From Campylobacteraceae bacterium (GTDB lineage Bacteria; Campylobacterota; Campylobacteria; Campylobacterales; Sulfurospirillaceae), in assembly GCA_027040375.1 (NCBI GenBank), contig JALUMJ010000029.1:1-14059 (forward strand): DNA of 14,059 bases. Reading direction: 5' to 3'. A model generated the notes under the pieces. It did not search any database and was not told the origin of the DNA. It worked only from the letters and a program-made list of their open reading frames with translations. Positions 1 to 8,140 of this stretch are shown here, piece by piece (position 1 is the stretch's first letter; every line of letters begins with the position of its first letter). A program made the position numbers and the translations under genes.

Positions 1-1643
1 AAAACAAACCATTTTTTATATTTTTTCGCCAATTTGACTAGGTTTTCTTCATCTAATGGTTTTGCAAATCTTAAATCCACTATGCAGGATTTTATATCTT
101 CAGTTTCGAGAAATTTACTAGTTTGCACTGCTCTACCAACACCATTGCCATAGCCTAGTAAAAGTATTTTACTCTTTTTTTCTTCTTTAATTATCTCTAA
201 TTTTCCTAATTGAAAATCATCATCTTGCTCCACTTCACAGTCATAAAAATTGCCTCTTGGATATCTTATTCCTAATGGACCTTGATGAGCATAAGCATAC
301 CCAACAGCTTTGTGCATACTCTTTTCATCCCTTGGTGCCATCAGTGTCATATTTGGTATCGCACTTAAAAATGATATATCAAAAGCTCCCTGATGTGTTT
401 CTCCATCTTCTCCAACAGTTCCAGCTCTATCCATGGCAAACACAACACTTAAATTCATGATACAAGCATCATGGATTACTTGATCATATGCTCTTTGCAA
501 AAATGTAGAATATATTGTCACAAAAGGTTTAAAACCCTCTTTTGCCATGGCGCACATAGAGGTAACAGCATGTTGTTCTGCAATCGCCACATCCCAAAAA
601 CGATTTGGAAATGCATCAATCAACTTATCCATGCCAGTTCCCGTTGGCATGGCCGCTGTAACACCAACCACATCTTCATGCTCTTTTGCCAACTCTAACA
701 ATGCTTCGCTATACATACTCGTTGCATTTTTACTTGTACTTTTCTTTAAAGATTGACCGCTTTGCACATCAAAAGGTCCTACACCATGCCAATTTTCATA
801 ACAACCCTCAGCTTTTTCATACCCTTTTCCTTTAATCGTTTGAGCATGAATAATAACTGGTTTTTTCAACTCTTTTGCAATGCTAAAAGCTTTTATTAAA
901 CTTTCTATATTGTGTCCATCAACTGGACCAATATAATCAATTCCCAACTCTTCAAATAAAATCCCAGGTGTGATTAGTTTAAATCCTTCTTCAAATCTCT
1001 TTGCCATATATGTGGCACTTTCAGGTAAATATTCTAAGATTTGTTCTGTTGTTTTTTTTAATTTTTGATAAATATTTCCAGCCATTGCATGTGATAAAAA
1101 GCTACTTATCGCTCCTATTGGCTTTGAAATACTCATTTTATTATCATTTAAAATAATGACAACTGGGTACTTTCTAAAACCAAGTTCATTCAAAGCTTCA
1201 TAAACCATACCAGCGCTCATGGAACCATCACCAATAAGTGCAACTGGGACTCTTTGTTCACTCTCACCCTTTAAAGCTATAGCTTTTGCAGCTCCAACAG
1301 CTAAGGATATAGAAGTAGAACTATGCCCTGCTATGAAATAATCTTTACTAGATTCATTTGGCTTTGTATAGCCGCTAATCCCTTCAAATTGTCTAAGAGT
1401 ATCAAATCTATCCCATCTTCCTGTTAGAAGTTTATGTGCATAAGATTGATGACTTACATCAAATATAAAAGGGTCTTTTTCACTATCAAATACATAATGC
1501 ATAGCAACTATAAGCTCAACTGCTCCAACATTGCTACTAAGATGACCACCATTTTTACTCACAGTTTGTATAATCTTGCCTCTTAGCTTTACACAAACAT
1601 CTTTTAATTCTTGTATATTTTTATTTTTTATATCAATTTTCAT
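1..1643 (-). CDS. dxs: 1-deoxy-D-xylulose-5-phosphate synthase (3' end cut by window)
   Basis: This cytoplasmic thiamine-diphosphate enzyme condenses pyruvate with glyceraldehyde 3-phosphate to 1-deoxy-D-xylulose 5-phosphate, the first step of the MEP isoprenoid pathway and a precursor for thiamine and pyridoxal synthesis. I translated the minus strand from the ATG at 1643 and it stays open to the window edge (547 codons; family length is about 600-620, so roughly the last 50-70 residues are missing). Visible motifs are GGHLSS near residue 40, GHSSTS with His near 107, the cofactor motif GDG at 138-140 followed by NDN at 166-168, YIGPVDGH, AEQHAV with the likely catalytic Glu near 356, DRAGTVGEDG near 405, and YPRG near 462. 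The reading ends inside the transketolase C-terminal domain. It starts 6 bases after the fliH stop with only a weak ribosome site, so it probably depends on the flagellar transcript. DVSHQ replaces the more common DVGHQ, as I recall for Campylobacter Dxs. Confidence 0.97.
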   Translation of the reverse strand, partial: MKIDIKNKNIQELKDVCVKLRGKIIQTVSKNGGHLSSNVGAVELIVAMHYVFDSEKDPFIFDVSHQSYAHKLLTGRWDRFDTLRQFEGISGYTKPNESSKDYFIAGHSSTSISLAVGAAKAIALKGESEQRVPVALIGDGSMSAGMVYEALNELGFRKYPVVIILNDNKMSISKPIGAISSFLSHAMAGNIYQKLKKTTEQILEYLPESATYMAKRFEEGFKLITPGILFEELGIDYIGPVDGHNIESLIKAFSIAKELKKPVIIHAQTIKGKGYEKAEGCYENWHGVGPFDVQSGQSLKKSTSKNATSMYSEALLELAKEHEDVVGVTAAMPTGTGMDKLIDAFPNRFWDVAIAEQHAVTSMCAMAKEGFKPFVTIYSTFLQRAYDQVIHDACIMNLSVVFAMDRAGTVGEDGETHQGAFDISFLSAIPNMTLMAPRDEKSMHKAVGYAYAHQGPLGIRYPRGNFYDCEVEQDDDFQLGKLEIIKEEKKSKILLLGYGNGVGRAVQTSKFLETEDIKSCIVDLRFAKPLDEENLVKLAKKYKKWFV

Positions 1644-1649
1644 ACTATT

Positions 1650-2423
1650 TTAATCTTTATCTTCTAATAAATTTTTCACTTTTTCAAATCGTTGAGAGAT
1701 GTTACCATCTAAATTTCCATTTTCACTAAACAATACCACACCGCCTTTTGAGATAGCAGGGTCAGGCTCAACACTTACTCTATCATTATCTTTATAAACT
1801 TCATTTAATATCTTTGCATCTTGCGGATTTACTTTAAGTGTTATTCTATTTGCATCTTTTAATTCATCCAAAAGTTCTCTCGAGAGTGCTGTTGCAACAC
1901 TTGAGCTTGAATCACTTATCTCTTTTTTTATAACCTCTTTTGCAACCTCTACTGCTGTGTGGGCGATATCATCTTGCATTTTATTTAAAAAAGTATCCAT
2001 CTCTTTGATTTTTTCGTCCATCTTTTTAGCTGAGTTTTCATAATTTAAAACGGTGACATTTAACTTTTCTTCTAATTCAGATTTAGCTTGTTCAAATCCC
2101 TCTTTTTGAGCTATTTCCTTTTCTCTTGACACTTCCTTATCTAATCTAGCTTTAAAATCATCTTCTTGTTTTTCGATTTGTATTTGAAGTTTTATTATAT
2201 TAGATGAAAGTTCATCACTTTTTTTCAATAATTCATCTACAAATTTACTCTCATCAGCTTTGGGCAATATACTTTCTTCAGGCTCTTCAATGCTCTTGGC
2301 ATTTATGTCAATATCTGGATCAATGAGAGCTTCTTCATCTTGCACAGTTAAACCTAAAACTTTAAATCTATATTTTTCTATTGTATGTTTTTCAAGTTCT
2401 TTTTTTTCTACTACATTATCCAT
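1650..2423 (-). CDS. fliH: Flagellar export ATPase regulator FliH
   Basis: FliH is the peripheral stator of the flagellar type III export apparatus. It binds the export ATPase FliI, restrains it and tethers it to the C-ring. The 257-residue protein has the family layout: a poorly conserved acidic N-terminus (about 1-60), a long charged helical or coiled-coil stretch (about 60-150) rich in Glu, Lys and Gln, and a conserved C-terminal domain (about 150-257). That domain ends in a DPAISKGGVVL segment followed by an acidic loop and an RFEKVKNLL helix, typical of the FliH/YscL group. It starts at ATG 15 bases after the fliG stop, with a weak AAAGGTG ribosome site. The position after fliF and fliG supports the call, since sequence similarity in this family is low. 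The 5' end holds an eight-A run (codons 6-9), which is unremarkable in this AT-rich DNA. Confidence 0.93.
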   Translation of the reverse strand: MDNVVEKKELEKHTIEKYRFKVLGLTVQDEEALIDPDIDINAKSIEEPEESILPKADESKFVDELLKKSDELSSNIIKLQIQIEKQEDDFKARLDKEVSREKEIAQKEGFEQAKSELEEKLNVTVLNYENSAKKMDEKIKEMDTFLNKMQDDIAHTAVEVAKEVIKKEISDSSSSVATALSRELLDELKDANRITLKVNPQDAKILNEVYKDNDRVSVEPDPAISKGGVVLFSENGNLDGNISQRFEKVKNLLEDKD

Positions 2424-2438
2424 GTTTACACCTTTGCC

Positions 2439-3464
2439 TTAGTCAATCATCTCTTCAGTTTCACCAATTTGCAAGATACCTTGCTCAGCTAATTTTTGTA
2501 CCTCATCGACGATTTTCCTTTGCGATTCTTCAACATCTTTTACCCTAACGGCTCCTAAAAAACTCATCTCTTCTAAAAATGCATCTTGAGCTCGTTGTGA
2601 CATACTCTCTAAAAATTTATTTTTCAGATCTTCACCTGAGCCTTTTAAAGCTATCATTAAATCTTTTTTATCTGCAACTTTTAGTATCTCTCTGATTCCA
2701 GTAGCATTTAATTTTAAAATATCTTCAAATGTAAACATCATATCTTTAATAGTCGAAGCCAATTGTTCATCAGCTTGTTCAATAAACGATATAGTGCTTT
2801 TTGATGCTTTTTGACCAAGTCTATTTAAAATCTCAGCAACCGCTCTAGGGCCTCCAACTTCAACTTTGTAGGATGTTAATGACTCTAGTTTATTTTCAAG
2901 GACAGCAGAAACTCTTTTGACAACTGAAGGAGAAATTTCACCTAGATTTGCCATCCTTATTGTAACTTCACTTCTCAGTTCATCGGTAAAGAAAGAGAGT
3001 GTTTCGGCCGCACTCGTAGGTTCCATATGGGCTAAAATCAAAGCAACAGTTTGTGGATGCTCGTTGATGATAAAATCTGCCAATTGCTGTGGTTTGATTT
3101 GAGATAGATATCCAAAATTTTGTGTACTTTCCATATTTCTAGACAACTTTTCTAATATATTTTGAGCAGCTTCCGGGCCAAAAGTTCTATAAAGTATCTC
3201 TTTCGCATATTCCATACCACCCGTTCTTATATATTGATTTGATTGCAATAAAGCATACATCTCTTCTAAAACAGCGTTAGCCACTTGCTTGTCTATATTT
3301 TTTGCAGTTGCAATATACTTTGATATCTCTGTTATAGAATTAATTTGCATATGTGAAAAAAGATTTGTAGCTATATCTTCTCCTAGCTGGATAAAAAGTA
3401 TCGCTATCTTCTCTGGTATAGAGAGCTCGTTATATTCGTTTTTTTGCTCTTCGCTTAATTTCAC
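2439..3464 (-). CDS. fliG: Flagellar motor switch protein FliG (GTG start)
   Basis: FliG sits between the MS ring (FliF) and the rest of the C-ring (FliM/FliN). Its C-terminal torque helix faces the MotA stator, so it is needed for assembly, rotation and direction switching. At 341 residues it has the normal length. The N-terminal FliF-binding domain covers about 1-100. The middle domain carries EHPQT at 135-139. A Gly-Gly hinge lies at 204-205. The C-terminal domain has the MFTFED segment at 243-248 and a charged torque region around 265-310 (for example K274, R291, D294, E298, E299). The start is GTG (3462-3464), sharing its G with the fliF TAG stop. A strong AAGGAG ribosome site (3470-3475), encoded by the last fliF codons, lies 5 bases upstream. 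The one-base overlap suggests coupled translation of FliF and FliG, which assemble together. Confidence 0.97.
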   Translation of the reverse strand: MKLSEEQKNEYNELSIPEKIAILFIQLGEDIATNLFSHMQINSITEISKYIATAKNIDKQVANAVLEEMYALLQSNQYIRTGGMEYAKEILYRTFGPEAAQNILEKLSRNMESTQNFGYLSQIKPQQLADFIINEHPQTVALILAHMEPTSAAETLSFFTDELRSEVTIRMANLGEISPSVVKRVSAVLENKLESLTSYKVEVGGPRAVAEILNRLGQKASKSTISFIEQADEQLASTIKDMMFTFEDILKLNATGIREILKVADKKDLMIALKGSGEDLKNKFLESMSQRAQDAFLEEMSFLGAVRVKDVEESQRKIVDEVQKLAEQGILQIGETEEMID

Positions 3465-5182
3465 TACTTCTCCTTACCGTCTGATGATACATTAAAATCT
3501 GAAGAGTTTCTTATCATTCCCTCAAGTAAGCCAGCTACTTCTTCGCTTTTTTGTTCAGATAAATTTTTTAATTTTTCTAGCAATACATCATATCTCAATG
3601 ACTCTTCATTAAAGTCATCTCCTGCGCCTAACTGTTCTTCAACTTTTTTTCTGGCTAATCTAAACTTTTCTAGTGTATCTTCTGCATTATCATCTTCGTC
3701 CAAGATATCTTTATTTTCTATGTCATCCAAATCTTCAACTTGCTGCTCTAACATCCTCTGCGAGAAAGGCACGATAATCTTCTTGTAAAATATAAATAAA
3801 ATGATAGCAACCAAAAGAAACTTAAATAAAGGATAAATAGGCCCTAGATAGTACTGTGCTTTGTCTATTACATTTTGAGTAAGTGGCTTAGTGCCGTCTT
3901 TTGACAAAGGTTTAAATTCAAGATTGCTAACAGTAACTTCATCTCCTCTTTTTTTATCAAACCCAACTGTTTGTTTTACCAAACTTGTAATTGAGCGCAT
4001 TTGTTCTGCCGTTAAAGGAGTATATTTTAAATCATTTATCACTTTCCCATTGCCGTCTTTTGCAAACTTATAGTTTCCATCAACAACAACTGCAGCACTT
4101 ATCTTTTTGATAGTTGCAAATTCACCTTTTGTATTTGTAGTCTTTTTGGATATCTCATAATTTGTAGTGCTTGAGCTCTTTTGATATTTCTCACCATTTT
4201 TTTGACTTTTCAAGCCTTGGACTGGCCCTATGTTACTAACAGCTCCTGGGACTCCTCCCACATCTTTGGTGGGTGCACCTTCTTTTTTCACTTCCACGCT
4301 TTGTTCACTTCTAGGCACGGAATTTGGATCATACACTTCGCTAGTTGATTCTTCTTGTTTAAAATCAAAATCAATCGTAACCTTGGCTACCACCTTATCG
4401 CTTCCTCCAACAATTGGGGTTAAAACATTTATAATCTTATCTTCAAGATTTGATTCAAAATCTTTTTTGTATTTAATTTGATTTTTAATTAAATCAGAGG
4501 AAAAAGCTTCTTCTCCTCCTAGCGGAACCCCATTTTGATCTACTATTTTCACATCATTAGTTTTGAGATTGGTGACCGAAGCGGAGATTAGATTTTTTAT
4601 ACCCATTATTTGCTTACTTGTAAGGCTTAAGCCTCTTTTAATATCTAAAACAACAGATGCAGTTGCTGGAAGTTTTTGCTCAGCAAATACACTCTCTTTT
4701 GGTATGGCTATATGAACACTAGCACTTGAGATAGGGTTTAAATCTTCTATAGTCCTTGAAAGTTCACCCTCTAATGCTCTTAAGTATTTGATCTTCTGTT
4801 CAAAATCAGTTGAGCCAAATTGAGATTTATCAAATATCTCAAATCCAACTTTGGAATTTTTTGGAATTCCTTGGGCAGAGATAGCAATTCTTTCTTTATA
4901 AACTACGCTACTAGGCACTGCTATAGTGCCTTCATTTACAACTTTATATGGTATATTGTCTTTATCAAGCTGTTGAATAATAAGTGCTGAATCACTTGGA
5001 GTTGTGTTGTCAAACAACACACTATATCCAGCATTTAAAGCGGAATTTGATCCTTTAAAAAAGACAAGAAAAGATAAAAAACCAACCACAACAGCAACAG
5101 AAATAGATGCTACAATCTTTTGTCTTAGAGAAAGACTTTGTATGAGCGCTGTAATCTGACTTAAGAAGACTTTTAAATCCAC
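3464..5182 (-). CDS. fliF: Flagellar MS-ring protein FliF (GTG start)
   Basis: FliF forms the inner-membrane MS ring on which the rotor and export gate are built. The 572-residue protein has a short cytoplasmic N-terminus, a first membrane helix at about 23-43, and a large periplasmic part with the YscJ/FliF ring-building domains (about 45-220) and the FliF C-terminal periplasmic domain (about 250-430). A Ser, Lys and Gly-rich linker at about 285-345 matches the variable collar loop. A second membrane helix lies at about 446-470, followed by an acidic cytoplasmic tail (485-505) and a C-terminal helix (about 525-560) that binds FliG in this family. The only sensible start is GTG: the hisC stop is in frame two codons upstream and AAGGG (5190-5194) sits 7 bases before it. 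In Campylobacter, MS ring and rotor assembly feed the FlgSR signal that controls later flagellar genes. Confidence 0.97.
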   Translation of the reverse strand: MDLKVFLSQITALIQSLSLRQKIVASISVAVVVGFLSFLVFFKGSNSALNAGYSVLFDNTTPSDSALIIQQLDKDNIPYKVVNEGTIAVPSSVVYKERIAISAQGIPKNSKVGFEIFDKSQFGSTDFEQKIKYLRALEGELSRTIEDLNPISSASVHIAIPKESVFAEQKLPATASVVLDIKRGLSLTSKQIMGIKNLISASVTNLKTNDVKIVDQNGVPLGGEEAFSSDLIKNQIKYKKDFESNLEDKIINVLTPIVGGSDKVVAKVTIDFDFKQEESTSEVYDPNSVPRSEQSVEVKKEGAPTKDVGGVPGAVSNIGPVQGLKSQKNGEKYQKSSSTTNYEISKKTTNTKGEFATIKKISAAVVVDGNYKFAKDGNGKVINDLKYTPLTAEQMRSITSLVKQTVGFDKKRGDEVTVSNLEFKPLSKDGTKPLTQNVIDKAQYYLGPIYPLFKFLLVAIILFIFYKKIIVPFSQRMLEQQVEDLDDIENKDILDEDDNAEDTLEKFRLARKKVEEQLGAGDDFNEESLRYDVLLEKLKNLSEQKSEEVAGLLEGMIRNSSDFNVSSDGKEK

Positions 5183-5185
5183 TAA

Positions 5186-6295
5186 TTAACCCTTATTTGA
5201 ATATATTTTTCTAAATTCACTCATAAATCTTAAATTTTGCGAAGCCGTACCTATGGTCACACGAATGGCGTTCATACCATACGCTCCAAGATTTCTTACA
5301 ATTATACCTTTTTTCAAGAGCTTTTCAGAAATTTCACTAGAATTTTGATCATTTTTAAACTCTAAAGTTATAAAATTGGTAAAACTATCTATATAATCAA
5401 AGCCTAATTCTTTGACAAATTTTTCAAAAATACTCATTTGTTCAAAATTCTCTCTTATGCAATCTTGTACAAATTTTTCATCCCTAAGTGCCACAATTGC
5501 TGCTTTTAGAGAAAGTGTTGTGATGTTAAAAGGAGCTCTTAATTTCATCAGTGCTTTTATCATGTCTTCTGACGCGATGCCATATCCACACCTCATACCA
5601 CCCAATCCATAAGCTTTTGAAAAAGTCCCAAGATATAAAACATTTGGATACTTAGATATGATGTCTTTTGGATTTATCTCTTTTTTTGCATCTTTGTATT
5701 TTGCATATTCTTGGTAAGCACCATCAACTATAACTAGAGTATCATTGTCAATTTGGTCTAAAAAATCATATATATCGTCCTTATCTAAACACTCACCTAA
5801 AGGATTGTTCGGCAAGCATAAAAATATAACAGCAATATCTTTATTTTTTTTATAAATATCAAGAAATTCACTTAAATTATGTTGGTGAGATGGAGTTTTT
5901 AGTATAGTAGTTCCTGTTTGTCTAGCATAAATCTCATACATAGCAAATGTAGTTTTTGCCATCAAGACTTTATTATTTTTATTAGCCTTTGCGTGTACTC
6001 CAAAAGATATAATCTGGTCGCTTCCCGCTCCGATTATAACATTTGTACTTTTGACATCAAATCTTGAAGCTAATTTCTCTTTTAATTCATACATGCTATC
6101 ATCTGGATACAGATTCATCTTTGAGACATCTTTGCAAATTGCATCTTGGACTTTTTTGCTGCAACCTCTTGGATTTTCATTACTTGCTAGCTTGATAATA
6201 TCCTTTTCATCTACACCATACTCTCGAACAACTAGCTCGATAGGTTTGCCTGCTTCATAAATCTTTAAATTATCTAATACTGCATTGAATTTCAT
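5186..6295 (-). CDS. hisC: Histidinol-phosphate aminotransferase
   Basis: HisC is a class I/II (fold type I) PLP aminotransferase that converts imidazole-acetol phosphate and glutamate to histidinol phosphate in histidine synthesis; some HisC proteins also transaminate aromatic keto acids. Counting from the ATG at 6295 (369 residues), motifs are SNENP at about 38-42, the substrate-side PNNPLG at 162-167, the PLP-contacting Asp in VDGAYQEY (191), [12 protein letters not shown] with the Schiff-base Lys at 227, and a carboxylate-binding Arg in RVTIG (345). An in-frame ATG at 6310 would add five residues and overlap pheA by 11 bases. I prefer 6295 because GGAG at 6305-6308 is well placed, the gap to pheA is then 4 bases, and family members usually begin near MKFN. 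The upstream ATG also has an AGGAAG-like site, so the choice is not certain. The last codons supply the fliF ribosome site. Confidence 0.93.
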   Translation of the reverse strand: MKFNAVLDNLKIYEAGKPIELVVREYGVDEKDIIKLASNENPRGCSKKVQDAICKDVSKMNLYPDDSMYELKEKLASRFDVKSTNVIIGAGSDQIISFGVHAKANKNNKVLMAKTTFAMYEIYARQTGTTILKTPSHQHNLSEFLDIYKKNKDIAVIFLCLPNNPLGECLDKDDIYDFLDQIDNDTLVIVDGAYQEYAKYKDAKKEINPKDIISKYPNVLYLGTFSKAYGLGGMRCGYGIASEDMIKALMKLRAPFNITTLSLKAAIVALRDEKFVQDCIRENFEQMSIFEKFVKELGFDYIDSFTNFITLEFKNDQNSSEISEKLLKKGIIVRNLGAYGMNAIRVTIGTASQNLRFMSEFRKIYSNKG

Positions 6296-6299
6296 TTTA

Positions 6300-7364
6300 T
6301 TATTCTCCATTTACATAACTTCCTAGCCATTTGATATCGTGGCTGGTTTTATTTTCTTCTAATATATTTTGTACTCGTTCATCATCTATATGACCTTCGA
6401 AATCAAGATAAAAAACTGTTTTAAATCCTTTTTCCTTGATAGGTCTTGACTCTATTTTGGTTAGATTTACTCCATATTTTTGGAATGTTTGCAAAAATTC
6501 AACCAAACCACCTGGCTTATCTGCTGTTTTTGCTAAAATAGAAGTTTTGCTTTTATTAGATTTTGCATTTTTAAAATCACTCAAAATCAAAAATCTAGTT
6601 TTATTTGCCAAATTATCTTCAATCTTTTCAAAAAGTATAGGCACTTTATATAATTTTGCAGCGATATGAGAACAAATAGCAGCAGATTTTTTATCCTTTG
6701 CCGCCATCTTTGCAGCAAGGGCTGTTGATTTTGTAGCAACAAAATCTATATCACTCAAAAAATGCTCTTCTAAAAATGTTCTGCATTGGTTATAGCCTTG
6801 TGGATGAGAATATATCTTCTTTACATCTTTTAAGCTCTCACATGTAGAGACAAATGAGTGATGAATATCCATATATATCTCAGCTATGATTTGGCTTTCA
6901 TATTTTCCAAGACAATCAAGGGTGATTCCAACAGCACCTTCGGTGTTGTTTTCGATAGGTACAACTCCGTATTTTGCTTCTTTGTTAGCTAAAACTGTAA
7001 ATACCGCTTCTATAGAATTTAATCCGATATACCTTCCCATGGCACCAAATCTACTCTGGGCCACTTGGTGTGTAAAGCTTCCTTTTGGTCCAAGATATGC
7101 TATATTTTCAGGAAGTTCAATGTTTCTACTGACTGCGAAAACTTCTTGAAAGATTGCATCTATCGCATCGTCATTAAGATATCCATCATTTAATGCTTTT
7201 AATCTATCTAATATCTCTCGTTCTCGCTCAGGCCTATATATCGCACTTCCTGTAGTTTGTTTTAAATCTCCAATAGTTTTGACTGCTATCATCCTTCTAT
7301 TCAAAAGCTTCAAGACTTCATCATCAATATCATCAATTTGTTTTCGATACTTATCTAATTCCAT
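6300..7364 (-). CDS. pheA: Bifunctional chorismate mutase / prephenate dehydratase
   Basis: This fused enzyme turns chorismate into prephenate and then phenylpyruvate, the committed steps to phenylalanine. The 354 residues hold three modules. An AroQ-type all-helical chorismate mutase covers about 1-85 ([18 protein letters not shown], then [10 protein letters not shown]). The prephenate dehydratase domain runs from about 87 ([11 protein letters not shown]) with NNTEGAV at 139-145 and the essential TRF motif at 256-258. A regulatory ACT domain covers about 273-350 with a GGLV segment (285-288) and ESRP (305-308), the pair that binds phenylalanine in feedback-inhibited family members, so allosteric inhibition is likely. 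The ATG overlaps the HAD gene by 10 bases and has an AGAGG ribosome site 7 bases upstream. The neighbour hisC could supply the transaminase for the next step. Confidence 0.97.
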   Translation of the reverse strand: MELDKYRKQIDDIDDEVLKLLNRRMIAVKTIGDLKQTTGSAIYRPEREREILDRLKALNDGYLNDDAIDAIFQEVFAVSRNIELPENIAYLGPKGSFTHQVAQSRFGAMGRYIGLNSIEAVFTVLANKEAKYGVVPIENNTEGAVGITLDCLGKYESQIIAEIYMDIHHSFVSTCESLKDVKKIYSHPQGYNQCRTFLEEHFLSDIDFVATKSTALAAKMAAKDKKSAAICSHIAAKLYKVPILFEKIEDNLANKTRFLILSDFKNAKSNKSKTSILAKTADKPGGLVEFLQTFQKYGVNLTKIESRPIKEKGFKTVFYLDFEGHIDDERVQNILEENKTSHDIKWLGSYVNGE

Positions 7365-8140
7365 ACAATCGCCTCTTTTTGCATATCACCAATACTAGGG
7401 ATTATTTTGTCTATCATATTTTTTACTGGACTTATCTCATCTTCATTTTTACATTTTCCACTTAGCACCAAAGTTGTTTTTGCACCAAGCTCTTTTATAC
7501 CACACAAATCACCTATGGCATCATCACTTATCATCTCTATCTCATCAAAGCTTATATTGCTATTTTGTTGCGCATTTAGCAACCTTCTAGCCTCTTCATA
7601 AAAAGCAACACTTGGCTTCCCTATAATCTCATAAGGTTTTGAAGTAGCATAAGACACCATCTTTAAAATCGCTCCAACTCCTGGAAATCTTCTGCCTTCT
7701 TTTGCATAGATACTGGTAGCATGCATACCCACTAACGCAACATCTCCAAGTGCAGTTTCAATCATGCTTGCATAATCACTTGAGCTAAAATCTTTTTTAC
7801 TAGCTATCAATATCGTTTTTGGATTTTTAGACGATGTATCATAACCCATAGTTTGCAAAGCATCTGTAAATTCAGGAGCACCAAACACCACTACTTCTTT
7901 TTGCTTAACACTATTTTCAAGCACCATGAATGGATCAAGATAATTTCCTTTGGGTATATCAAACCCTAGGTTGCATAAAAATTTATGAAAATCATAACTT
8001 GGGATTTTTGTGTTATTTGTTACAACCATATAAGGCGTACATGTAGAGTTTAAATACTCTATAAATTCCACAGAACCCTTAATCGGTTTTTTGTCCACAT
8101 CATCTATCAAAGTTCCTTGTACATCTATAAAAAAACTCAT
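7355..8140 (-). CDS. HAD-superfamily (NagD-like) protein with altered motif I
   Basis: This 261-residue cytoplasmic protein has the HAD fold motifs in order. Motif I is FIDVQGTLI (nucleophile Asp6), motif II is VVTNN with Thr41, motif III is IIGKPS with Lys175, and motif IV is ISDDAIGD with D206, D207 and D211. The wide spacing between motifs II and III, and the SDDAIGDLCGIKELGAKT stretch, resemble the NagD/HDHD2/LHPP branch with a C2 cap domain. The substrate cannot be told from sequence. Residue 8, normally the second Asp of DxD and the general acid/base in HAD phosphatases, is Gln here, so the phosphatase mechanism may be changed or weak. The gene overlaps lysA by 4 bases (ATGA) and pheA by 10, so its expression is tied to theirs. 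C. jejuni has a HAD gene at the equivalent position (Cj0315, from memory). Confidence 0.85.
   Translation of the reverse strand: MSFFIDVQGTLIDDVDKKPIKGSVEFIEYLNSTCTPYMVVTNNTKIPSYDFHKFLCNLGFDIPKGNYLDPFMVLENSVKQKEVVVFGAPEFTDALQTMGYDTSSKNPKTILIASKKDFSSSDYASMIETALGDVALVGMHATSIYAKEGRRFPGVGAILKMVSYATSKPYEIIGKPSVAFYEEARRLLNAQQNSNISFDEIEMISDDAIGDLCGIKELGAKTTLVLSGKCKNEDEISPVKNMIDKIIPSIGDMQKEAIVWN

Noticed and set aside
1..1643. Possible frameshift or stop in dxs.
   Set aside because: I translated the minus strand through the whole stretch and found no in-frame stop; conserved motifs appear in the right order, and the gene simply leaves the window.
2400..2407. Eight-base A run near the fliH start (T run on the plus strand), with similar 7-8 base runs in fliG (about 3439-3445) and dxs (about 1052-1059), as possible phase-variable tracts.
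   Set aside because: Campylobacterota phase variation mostly uses longer G/C tracts; A/T runs of this length are expected by composition, and every gene is in frame.
1650..5182. Sigma-54 or sigma-28 flagellar promoters before fliF, fliG or fliH.
   Set aside because: The junctions are only a few bases and I saw no GG-N10-GC motif with suitable flanks; early MS-ring genes are typically sigma-70 driven.
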